A DNA stretch of 64,000 nucleotides from Omphalotus guepiniiformis (taxonomy: Eukaryota > Basidiomycota > Agaricomycetes > Agaricales > Omphalotaceae). Positions 11,517 through 22,376 of the stretch are shown piece by piece (position 1 is the stretch's first letter; the number at the start of each line of letters is the position of its first letter). A program made the translations under genes and the position numbers. The notes under the pieces are model-generated. The model ran no database searches. It saw only the letters and a program-made list of their open reading frames with translations, and was not told the DNA's origin. The stretch covers positions 62,001-126,000 of the forward strand of contig JAQOOI010000074.1 in NCBI GenBank assembly GCA_028554645.1, in the 5' to 3' direction.

Positions 11517-13168
11517 ATGTCGACAACCAAGGCAAATGTCGATATTGTTTTCTTTACGCTGATCGCAGCAAGACTCGCTGTTGCCCTAATTCAACCATTT
11601 GACTTGATTCACAACCACCAGTTGTCCTCGCCGCTTACCTCGTACTCTAAGTGTCCGTTCTCATCTCATTATTCCTCCAGATCCTAATAAAGTCTTTCTA
11701 GTACAGGAAGGAATATATCTATTCAAACATGGAATTGACCCATATTCTGGAGGGGTCTTCCGACACGTACGCGACTGTCAGAATAACGTTGTACCACACA
11801 TCTTATGCCGGTTCTATTTAGTCTCCTTCATATCTGTCGCTCTTCTCGACAGTGTTACCGAATTCCTTGACCTCTGCTGCAATCCTATGGACCCTCGCTG
11901 ATGCTGTCGGCGCGTACTCGATGATACAGATATGGCGAGCTCGACAGGGAGTCTCAAGAAGTCAGAGAGACAACCTGATCGCAGCCTTGTACGTGTATAT
12001 CTCACTATCATGCCAACAAGCGTTTGAAGTATTTTCTAGGTACCTCTTGAATCCGTATTTATTCCTTCCGAGTCTCGCTCTCTCAACATCGTCCCTCGAA
12101 AATGCGTTGGCTTTGGTTTCCATCATGTTTGCTTGCCAGAGTATGTTCTTCATCCGTAACTTGCGCACGTTGTCATGACCTTTCCTTGCTTAGAGAAACC
12201 CTCGCGAGCTCTTCTGTCAATAGCATTTCTCTTGCAATTGTCCTTGTCCGCAATACTATTTCTTCCTCCGATATTTCTCCTTCTCCTCAGCAATCCGCTT
12301 TCTCATCTCGCATCACCAAAATTCTTCAACGGAGACATCAAAAAGCTTCCTGCTATGGTGGCTGAATTTAGCGTTTACTTCCTGGCGCTAACTGCAGCGT
12401 CATGTTTGGTATCTGGGGGCTTCTCTTGGATGTTACAGACCTGGGGTGCAAGGTGATGTGCTGTCATTACAATCGTTACTCTCTAGCTGAACATACTGCA
12501 AGCGTAACTCTGCCAGATCTGACTCCTAATACTGGACTATGGTGGTATTTTTTCACTGAAATGTTCGACCACTTCCGTCCATTCTTCCTTGTGGTGTTTT
12601 CTGTAAGATTCTCATTCTGACTATACATCATGGCATTCAGTACTGACGGCGATGAATGGATAGGTCCACCTTCTCATATATATCGCTCCCATTTGTATCA
12701 AATTTCAGTAAGTGATAATTCTGAATATGTCATCTAATGTGCTTATCGTGCCATTTCAGTATGATATACTATATGCGACGTTTTTGCTCTCAGGCGTTCT
12801 CGGCACATTCAAAGCCTACCCAACTCTCTCCGATCCAGGTCTCTTCATTAGCATGCTTGCTCTCTTTCCCGAAACATACCCTTGTACGTTATGCACGAGA
12901 TGCTCTCTCAAGCATTGACTTATCTTGCTTTGCTCTAGATTTGCGATACCCGATAGTTACAGCCCTTTTGCATCTTCATGCATCTCTTCTCATGCCACTC
13001 TTTCATCACTTGTGGCTTGGCCAGGGCACGGGAAACGCCAACTTCTATTACGCCAGTACTTTGGTTTTTGCATGCGCTAATGGTGCTGCATTGGTCGACT
13101 GTACATGGGCAGGGCTAAGGATAGCCATCGGGGAAGAGAAGGAAGGTTATGCTGTTTCGCAGGAGTAG
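11517..13168 (+). CDS. gab1: GPI transamidase subunit PIG-U / Gab1
   Basis: Multi-spanning ER membrane subunit of the GPI transamidase complex, which attaches GPI anchors to proteins. Nine exons: 11517-11652, 11702-11766, 11822-11988, 12040-12140, 12194-12452, 12503-12602, 12664-12707, 12760-12883 and 12939-13168. Recognised from [42 protein letters not shown], and FKAYPTLSD, all family hallmarks, with many hydrophobic segments. About 408 residues are expected, normal for the family. Exons 7 and 8 do not join in phase: GT-AG splicing of 12708-12759 leaves one base too few, although both exons are strongly conserved in character. Intron 1 uses GTCCGT at 11653 to keep the frame. It shares its upstream region with the TPR gene. 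Confidence 0.88.
12703..12761 (+). repeat. 9-bp direct repeat bounding PIG-U intron 7
   Basis: ATTTCAGTA occurs at about 12702-12710 and 12753-12761, overlapping the donor and acceptor of the intron. Confidence 0.8.
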
Positions 13169-13542
13169 TACTGCTCAGCAACCCTTTACTTATGTCGTGA
13201 TCAATGGCTTAGAGGTAGTACATGGAGTCGTAGACGGTTTACATTTAATGTACTGACCTGTAAGATTGTGTAACTGAACGCCACTAAAGTCGTATGCGTG
13301 CCCAGCATGACTCGCGTCGCCGATTTCAACGAATACACCAATATCTTTTTCCAGATGTTTTGCTCAATTCACTTCCGGTAAGACACGGGATTGCAGCTGT
13401 CTTGTACATCGGTTCATGAAGAACTTATCCAGAGTTTTGAACAACCTTTCAAATTACAGGGCTACTTTTAGATTGACCAGTGCTTTTTATCGTGCTTCAG
13501 AAACAAGCAACTATGTACATATTACTTGATAATCTCTTTTAC
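13169..13542. other. Convergent 3' intergenic region
   Basis: About 370 bp between the stop codons of PIG-U and the FAD oxidoreductase. Nothing beyond 3' UTR sequence is seen. Confidence 0.5.
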
Positions 13543-15185
13543 TTATAGTTCACCCAAATCCCGCTTGACCACATCTTCGGTGGGCTGGGATGGTATCTTG
13601 AACCCACCACGCCAATACTGCCCAAAGAAGTTTTCAGGATCATACTTCTCTCGGATTGCGTTGACCGCATCAACATCCTCCAAAGAAGAAGCAAGTGCAT
13701 TCTGACTGCCATCTGCGTAATTCAAATACGTGAACGAATGCAAGATTCCTCGTTCTGTTGCCAAATCCTCTGCATACGTCTGGATTTCTGTGATTCGAGC
13801 ATTCATATCCGCGTCGTCGGCTGTGTCAGTCCAGCTCGTCGACAATACCAGGACTATTGACAATCAGCAAACTTTTCCGAGCTTTAAAAAAGAACTGTGA
13901 TACGCACCACACAGATCGCCGTCGGTCTCGTTCAAGTTCGTTGGGTTCCCGCCGTTGCGAGACGAAGCAGCAATCATACTCCGTGGAAGAGGTTGGAAAG
14001 AGGTGTTCCATACTATAGTCTTGTTCTGTGCGAAAACCTCCAGAGCCTTATCATGCACGTCCACGGGGAACTGCGTGTCCAAAGTGAATGTGAGGGTGAA
14101 CCACTGATGACGCTGACCATCAACCAGGAAGTCCTGATCAACCGACGCCTCCGCTAGCGCGCTGACATTGTACACGGTAGCAGTGTGTGTGAGTGGAGTC
14201 AATCCAGAGATACCTGACGGAACCAAACTCTGATCCCAGTACCCCTGGCTGTATGCTAAGGTAACATTGGTTATCTCAACCACAATCACGCCTACACCAT
14301 CAGGATGATCCTGGACGCTTTGTACTTGCTCGACAAAGTCGTTCATGACGGCCTGACGATCACTCAAATTGTATGTCCACCCCGCAGAGAGAATCTCTGA
14401 CTTTGGGAAAGTGGGCAAGTCAAATCTGGTGACAATTCCAAAGTTTGTGCTGCCATCCTTCAAGACCCGGTAAAGATCGAATGCACTGGATTGATTGGCA
14501 TTGACGATGCTCCCGTTAGCGAGAACAACCTCGTAGTTAAGCATATTGTCGCTGCCCCAACCATTGGCATATGAGAGGTAGGTGATTCCGCCTAAAAAGA
14601 TGAGGTTCACTGACTGCGCGTGAGATATTGACCAGGGCACTCACCACCAGTCAAAAAGCCTCCAACGCCTACATTGGCTACACGTCCACCAGAGGTAGTG
14701 ACGTTGTGCGCGTCAAGAATTCGATACGTGTTAACCCACTTCCCACCAGAGCCCACAGAGACTTTCGACGCGTCGTCAGAAAGCGTAGTCACATTCAGCG
14801 CGCTGAGATCTATTGTGAATCCCGGTGCCTGGATGTTATTCGCGCCCGACCAAAACATATGGCCGCCGGCTACCACAGCAAATGGACAGCTGCCATTTCG
14901 TGCTATGTTCACAATATCCGAGACGTCCGACGCGTTCTTGGGGCTCACCCTGCACGCTGGTTGAAGATCGGAATCAAAAGTAGAGAAATATGATCCCTGC
15001 GCCGACTCGTAACTTTCCGAGCCCGGAAAGCTCACGATATCACTTCGGAAGGAGTCGCACTAGAAATGCAGATGGTCAGTATGGCAGAACACTGTCTTGA
15101 AACTGATGGACATTACACATTGTGCTGCGGCATGATGATGAAGGAGACAGACGGTCGCTGCGAGACACAGAAGTTGTTTGACCAT
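13543..15185 (-). CDS. Secreted FAD-linked oxidoreductase, BBE-like
   Basis: Four exons: 15185-15117, 15059-14645, 14591-13908 and 13853-13543, 492 residues. The start gives a signal peptide (residues 1 to about 22, LLCLAATVCLLHHHAAA). The PCMH-type FAD domain shows VVAGGHMFWSGANN, whose His is the usual covalent FAD attachment residue, followed by VGSGGKWVNTY and GGFLTGGGITYLS. The second attachment Cys of bicovalent berberine-bridge enzymes is replaced (ANVGVGG), so single covalent attachment is likely. The C-terminal BBE motif is YDPENFFGQYW. Several Asn-x-Ser/Thr sites fit secretion. Substrate cannot be told from sequence; family members oxidise sugars, alkaloid-like or phenolic compounds. 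Confidence 0.9.
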
Positions 15186-17259
15186 GTCGAAGGACTGGCG
15201 ATCCTAACATCATTTGGATGTTTTTAAACCTTTGTAAATCGTGGAAAAGATTGCGGTATGCGGTCGGAGTAACGCCTGAATGGGTGACCTTTGAGTCTGA
15301 CAAGCCCTCCGTTCAGTTCGCTTCGTTCTGTAACATCATAGAAGTGACATAGTTGAACATGAAACGAGGCTCGCAAACAGCTCACAACCCTGGAGGTACA
15401 CAAATCACTAAAGAACTTTCGTAAGATGAAATAAAGATGTTTGATGTCTATCAGGATGCTGCGGCTCACCGGACATACGCAAAAGTAGTTACACTGAGCA
15501 GAGTTATGTGAGCACACTGAGATCTTCACTCTGCTTATTGAGTGTGTTCCAAAAGCGCATCAAAAGCCGACCTTTCGAGCTACTGAAACTGAAAAGTTGA
15601 ATCAAACATGAACCCAGGCGGGAAAACGGATAATATACACTTACCCCACGACCGTGATGTACGGTGCATACTTGGTGCTATCGTGCTATGTATAACATAC
15701 AGCGCTTTTGCCGTTCACTGTATAGTAGTCGAGAAGCTCAGTCTGACATATATGAATCGGAGTTGAGGAAAGACTAACACTGATGCGTAGTATGATGATT
15801 GATAAATGTTCAGGAGTTTGTCCGATTTGCTGAGGCGGTGATGGCAGGCTAAAGCAGGCTCTCCTCTGACAATCCAACATACAAGTCGCCTGTCCGTCCC
15901 GCACTGCCCTCTGTATATTCGTCCGTCGTTGAACTTGTTCCAAGTCCGACGTCTTTTGTCGAAGTTCAAGATAATCCAAAGAGATATCTACAGTCAAGAT
16001 GAGATTGAGACCCGGAGAGTTATACTCTTCAAGTCATTGACAGCGGCCTTGATGTAGATAGAGCAGATGTAGAGCGTGTAGAGCGTCTGAGTAGCGTCTG
16101 AGTAGCAAAAAGTATGAAGTATGAAGTAATAAAGCGTGGGCGTAATCGAGGCTTTACGACGGGAAAGAGCGGCCCGGCAAGGCTTCCATGAACGCGAAAC
16201 TAGCTTGCAGCTAGTTTGTATCTCTCCTGCTGACCGCGGGGTATCGAAAATATTATAAAAACATCACAGCAGGAGACAAGTGCAACAGTAGATCAATAAA
16301 CAGTACTTCGTAATTGATGGCATATGCAGGTTCTAAGTCAAGGATTCAGGATCGCATCTCGACCCACTTACTGAAGAGCCAGAGATGAGGTATCCGTATG
16401 GTAAGAGGCAAGTAAGAAGGGCCTGAATACAGAATTCAAATTCAATGACGGAAGAACAGCACGGGGGCCACAGCCCCCGTCAACGGTCAAGAAGCTGGAA
16501 ATTAACAAAGTCAGAATGAATCAAAAATCTGATATTAGTTCATCGTCAAGACGAGAAATGCCTAGCGAATTCCAGCTCCAGCTGGAACTGCTTCCATAGA
16601 AGGGATTCCGCAGTCTATTCCAGCTTTGATTTCGCTCTAGAACTGCACCCAAGAAACGCTGTCCCTTACTCTAAAGGAAAAACGGAAAAAAGGCCGAAAT
16701 CAGGCGGGGAAGGACCCAGTGCCCTATACGTATTCCAAGGGTCGAAACAGGACGTACTCGGTACAATGATGAATTTGACAGAAGATCCGAGTTTACTTCA
16801 AAGGAGTTGGGGTTAGGAACACATAATTCCGCACCCCACTCCGAGTGAAAGCTCCATAGCGTGAGCAAGACCTTTCCAGTCAGCACTTTGCGCTGAATTA
16901 ACCAAGTGACACGATTGAATTCCTAGAAGCCTTCCAATGCGTACGGTGTCTTGTCGCAGGCCGCAGAGTGTTCCTGTCCAGAAGGGAGGAATGAATTGAC
17001 TAGCTGCTCTCCAAAGAATGTGGTCAGAGTGGTGGCAGAAGGAGGAAGGCGTTAAACGGGAACACCGGGCCGCTGAGACTACCAGATCGATCAACTGCAC
17101 GTGGCCTGTATGTACGGACACTAAAAATTTGTACACAGTCAAAACCGCCGTGAGGCTCAGGCTGCTCGAAAACAGGAGACGCGTGAAAACAGGACTTTCT
17201 TAGCTGCCTTTGTGCCGATATCGTAGCGAATAGGTCAGAGAAAGACAGTAGTCGAAAAA
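15186..17259. other. Intergenic, about 2.1 kb
   Basis: No supported gene on either strand; frames are short and atypical. The left part should carry the promoter of the minus-strand oxidoreductase and the right part that of TSR1. Short direct repeats of TAGAGCGT-type occur near 16070-16110. Confidence 0.45.
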
Positions 17260-20200
17260 ATGGTTGAGGCTCATCATCATCGGCCTACCTTAAAACAGGT
17301 GTGTAAATCGCAAGGATTGAGTTTGCCACAGGACATAACGCAAAACGTTTTTCCTAGTCGAATAAATCGTTCAAATCGAAACATGCTACGAAATCCTCAT
17401 TGAAGGATGCTGCAAAAGGTCGAGTTTTCAATTAGTTCATTCGATTGATTCGATTAAATAATTCCATCAGGTCGAGTCGCTCGTCAATCTCCAAAAGCAG
17501 CAGCTTCAAAAGACCATGCAGCTGCACAGCTGCGCCATAATCGACGGAACAATGCAAAGCAAGCTCAAACGAAGAAGCGAGATGCTTTGGTTTCTGCTAC
17601 AAGAATATTTAATGGTGTAGACGGTGCACCGCGGATCGTCGCTGTTATTCCCCTCACTGAGGATGTTAGCGCGAAGACTACCGTACTCTCCCTAGGCGAG
17701 ACTTTGGATGTCCCGATAGACGGTTTGTCTGAAAAGGGTGTGTGGAAAATGAGGTATGTCTAGAAACCATTCATCGGTTCTTGAGGTGACTTCACTTCAA
17801 TTCATTCAAAATAGAGCCGATCGCTTCAAGACCTCTCTTCAGTTCATCACAGTCCCATACAGAGACTTCTACGGAAGCCTCGATGCATGCAAAATTGCTG
17901 ACTATGTGATCTTCATATTGTCACCAACTGTAGAGGTTGATCCATGGGGCGATAACCTCTTACGGACACTTCAAGCACAAGGACTGCCAGGCGTAGTCCC
18001 CGTCGTTGCTTCCGACTCATCAATAGACTCAAAATCCCGGACAGGAATCTTAAAATCATTGCTCTCATTCACGCAATATTTTGTTCCTAGCCAATCCAAA
18101 ATATTCGATTTCTACTCTAGCTCTGATCGACTCAATGCTTTGCGTGCCTTATCTGAGGGTAAACCGGAAGATGTACGATGGCGAGAAGGCCGTTCATATG
18201 TGCTAAGCGAAAATGCCGAATGGGAGGATGGTACACTGAAGGTCACTGGAATCGTCAGAGGCGCTAGTCTATCTGCAGATCGGCTAGTACACATACCAAA
18301 TTTTGGAGACTACCAGATATCCAAGGAAAGTCTTCTGAGATAATTCGGTATCTCATTCATTGAACTGTATTTTGGTTGGGTTTTCAGATTATATCTGCAC
18401 CATCACCTCGACACTCCAAGACCAACCACTCCAACGAAATGGAAATCGAACCAACTCTTCTCGTTGAACCAAACGAATCTTCAGCTGACTCCCTTATATC
18501 CACCAACGACCCAGACGATATGGCGAACGAGCAGACGTGGCCTACCGAGGAAGAGATGCAAGGCGCCGATGAAGCGTTAGTCCGTGCCTCTCTCCCGGAC
18601 GCTCAGAAGGGAACGACCCCAAAATCTGTAAGACGTCTACCGAAAGGAACAAGTGAATACCAAGCTGCTTGGATCATTGACGAAGATGACGAAGACGACG
18701 AGGAAGCTGGAGCTGAAGATGAAGGCGATGCTATAGAGGCAGAGGATCAGGGTGAGACTACGAGAGAGGGTGAAGAAGAAGAAATGGAGGATATGCCAGT
18801 AGAGGAAGACCAAGAGATGGAGACAGATGGTAGGAGAACTGTCGCGTTTGAGGACTTGGATGATGAGGAAGAGCACAAACAGTATGTCGTCTTTCGTTAC
18901 TATGACGTTCATTTAAGAGCCATCTTTCAACAGGCTACAATCTTGGAAAAACCGGAAGCGTGAAGAGGAAGATGATCTCAACTTTCCTGATGAGGTTGAC
19001 ACTCCACAAGATGTTCCCGCCAGGACGCGATTCCAACGTTATAGAGGAATGCGATCGTTCCGTACGAGTCCATGGGACCCATACGAAAATTTACCTCGTG
19101 ATTATGCACGTATCTTTCAATTCGAAGATTACAAGCGCACCGAACGAGGGGTCAGACGACGTGCAGAGCAGGAAGTCGGCGTGGTAGAGGTAAGTTTGAC
19201 CATTTCTTTCTATCTCGTCTTCTCTTAGCCTGAAATACCTGGATCGGGTTAGCCTGGCGTTAGAGTCACGATACATCTGAAAGATGCGCCTCAAGAAGCA
19301 GCCAGCCAGGCTCCATTGGTACTCTTTGCCCTACTTCAGCATGAACACAAGGTGTCCGTGCTGAATTTTACAGTTCAGCGGAATACAGAGTACGAGGGTT
19401 CCGTTCGCTCCAAGGTAGGTTCTGTCCCACTAGCTTTTTTAACGGCTGCAAAAGCATTACTGACCTCATGACTTCCCTTTTTTTTTTTTTGGAAAGGATC
19501 CATTAATATTGTGCGTAGGTGCACGTCGCTTGCACGTAAACCCTATCTATAGTCAACATTCGCGTGGTGGAGGCAAGGGCACCAATAACGTTCACAAATT
19601 TGAACGGTATTTGCGTCATGGCCTAACAAGTACTGCGACTATCTTTGGCCCGGTCGTATTTGGCAAGCAGCCTTGCGTGCTTCTCAAAGAGACCTCTGAC
19701 GAGCAGGGTACGTTTCCAATCGTTCTCGTACTCACTTCAATTCTCATGTTATCTCTCCGTTCAAAAAAAAAACCCTGCTATTTGAATTAATTATCTGAAA
19801 ATTATCTTCTCTAGCTCCACAACTTGTGGCGATGGGGACCTTTCACGATCCTGATACCACGCGAGTCATCGCGAAACGAATCATCCTCACAGGACATCCG
19901 TTCAAGGTACACAAGAAGACTGCAACAGTTCGTTACATGTTCTTTAATGCCGGTGCGTCGACTTGTTTTCATTGCCCTGTTTTATTCTTGGCCTGCCCTT
20001 TCTCATCCCCACGCCTTTGGCTTCCACTCAACAGAGGACATCGAATACTTCAAACCCATACAACTCTACACCAAATATGGCCGCACAGGCCACATTCGCG
20101 AGTCTCTTGGCACACATGGGTATCTAAAAGCTCACTTTGATGGTCCGATCAACCAAATGGACACGGTTTGTATGTCTCTTTACAAGCGCGTCTTCCCAAA

Positions 20201-20291
20201 GTGGGCGACTCTGTGGAAACAGAGCAATTCGGAAGCAAGTGGTGCCCTAGCACGCGCTTCGGGGCTTCCTTCGGACGCTATGGAGGAGTAA
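17260..20291 (+). CDS. tsr1: Ribosome biogenesis factor TSR1 (BMS1/TSR1 family)
   Basis: TSR1 is a GTPase-like protein without GTPase activity that binds the late pre-40S particle. Ten exons: 17260-17298, 17358-17418, 17471-17753, 17815-18325, 18388-18881, 18934-19189, 19253-19414, 19497-19707, 19815-19952 and 20035-20291, 803 residues with consistent phases. Family features: a Lys/His-rich N terminus, [19 protein letters not shown], a WREGRSYVL segment with [10 protein letters not shown], an acidic middle, [38 protein letters not shown], and a C-terminal half with [42 protein letters not shown] and [20 protein letters not shown]. Intron 4 begins with GA instead of GT at 18326. Length is typical. 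Confidence 0.95.
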
Positions 20292-20652
20292 CGTGGAGCA
20301 ATAGCCAATTTGTTTCGCTGTTGTGTTAAAAAATTCGCAGTCGCGATTGAAATTACATCTCATCGAAGCCTATTGCTTTCCTCTTTGAGACGGCAGCTGG
20401 ATACGAAACATAGGCAAGTAACGGGACGCAGAAAATGTTCAAAGTATCTAGCGAGCGTTTAAACGTTTATATATTATACGCTTTCAACAATGCGCTAGTC
20501 AAGCGACTAGAGCGGGTTTGTGATGTGATATTGTTGGAAAACTTGATTAGGCCAGCGAGATTGAAATTAGATGTAGAATTGAGCTTTGATCACACCCTTT
20601 TCTAAGGACACGGTGGAGTAAATCGTGATAAGTATGTACTTGAAACCAATAG
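20292..20652. other. TSR1 3' flank
   Basis: About 360 bp downstream of the TSR1 stop with no supported gene. It should hold the 3' UTR. Confidence 0.4.
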
Positions 20653-21137
20653 TAGAGCATATTCGAACCAATGTAAGACCATAAAGTATAATCATCGCAA
20701 AATTCAGATTCATGTGAAATACGTTCATCATGGGTCGTACAATAGATAATACATCTTGCAAGTGAACACGAATAATCGAAAGCAATAGTGTTGACTTGGT
20801 ATTCTCCCTTTCGTCCTACCGTTGCCTCCTGTTTTATCTCTACAGCCAGCTTGTGTATAGTGGTCTCTGCGACCGTCAACGTGCGAAATTGTCTCACTTG
20901 ATGCTAAACTTGTAGATGTGTGAACTTGAAGTACTAATACTAATTGATGTCCTCTCACGTGACCCTTCCAATTGAGATTTGGCGGGTGGGAAACTTACGT
21001 GAGGTGACATCAATTTTTGCGTCCACTGTATATTGAAACCAATGAGCTCCAATGATAATTTTCCGTGCACTAATGAATCATTATGAGTCCATTTAAATGT
21101 TATATCACCGGTGTTGCATTGGTTCGAATATGCTCTA
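20653..21137. mobile_element. MITE-like element with 20-bp terminal inverted repeats
   Basis: The 20-mer AGAGCATATTCGAACCAATG at 20654-20673 is repeated as an exact inverted copy at 21117-21136, and partial complementarity continues a few bases inward. A TA dinucleotide flanks each side (20653-20654 and 21136-21137), as expected for Tc1/mariner-type targets, although TA is also part of the symmetry. The inside (about 440 bp) is AT-rich with no coding frame. It also contains a near-palindrome around 20944-21011 (TGATGTCC and GTGACATCA arms with CACGTGA/ACGTGAG). These features fit a non-autonomous DNA transposon. Confidence 0.5.
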
Positions 21138-22376
21138 GTCTCGTAGCTCTACTCTTAGCGACTATTTCTTTAATTTTGTTGAAAGTTTACGGATGCTTCT
21201 GAACTACATAGCGGAAGCGCTGCATTGGTTTACGAGGCAGTATTTAAGATTGGACAACGAACGTTGAGGTCTTGAAGAACAGTTCACCACTTTTCCGCAA
21301 GAGCGGGCCGAAGGCTATAACTACCGGAAAGGAAAAGGAGTAAGATTTACTCTTCAGCGTTCAAACTGCAATCTCAGCCCACTCACACACCATATACTTT
21401 CATTAACCATTCGAAGTTTGGTTTGAGAGTGTGCGGAAGAAGTTAAGAAATATGTCGACTGAAAATTCTGCCTGATAGTTTTACACGTTAGTATTAGACT
21501 TTCGCGTTGTGAATCACTGCTTTATCAAAGCTATATTATCCAGTACGCATAATAATTGGAGAAGCTCAGGAGACTTCTAAATAAACGTAACAATGCTATT
21601 CTACAAGTCCAGCGTTATCAGATGATATCCGAGGACACATAATTAAAGATAGACGACAAAAAGAATAAATACAGTGCCGAGAAATATTGAATAGTATACA
21701 TTATGAGGGACACGTCTTTAAAATGATAGGTGTCTCCATCGAAAAGACAGTTTGTAGCAGAATCTGCAACACGATTAACAAGCTGTCCAGCCAAACATTG
21801 AAACCATATTACCTGGGATGATGTTTAGGAAGATTTGAAAATTGTCGAGCATTTATGCTTTAATTTCCTGCCGAGTGTGTTCGTGCGCGCCGTTGTGAAC
21901 GGATGAGCTGCATGATTGTTCTGATAGTTGTTAATCAGTGAACTCCGAGAGACAGAAAAACTACACACTGGATAGGTGCAGCTGTGCTAGTCTCTTTGAA
22001 TGAGCTTCAGGCAGCTTGGCAGCAGCTTTGGTATCGCGGTCTAGCGACACACTTGCAGCGGAGAATTGACGAAGTGTGTAAGCAGCAAGCTGCTGCGAGT
22101 ATCGAGCACGTTCAGCTTCGGAAGAAAAGGCCATCGCAGTGTCAGAGCAGAAAAATGAGTGTCAGAGGAGACTGGATGGAACTGGGGATCTGAGTGTAAA
22201 GCGATTCGGAAATATATATTCTTTTGAATTCTTGATTTTTGCCCACCCCACAGCTGAACGGCGGTGGAAACCATTCCGAGTCTGATGACGCAATATGTAT
22301 TCCTTCGATCAATATGACAAATGTGGGAAGAAATTATCCAAATAAAATATGTATACAAATAAGGTAACCTCAAATC
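21138..22376. other. AT-rich intergenic region
   Basis: No supported gene; it lies between the MITE-like element and the 3' end of the CLC gene. Small frames near 21984-22373 overlap on both strands and have no family features. Confidence 0.4.
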
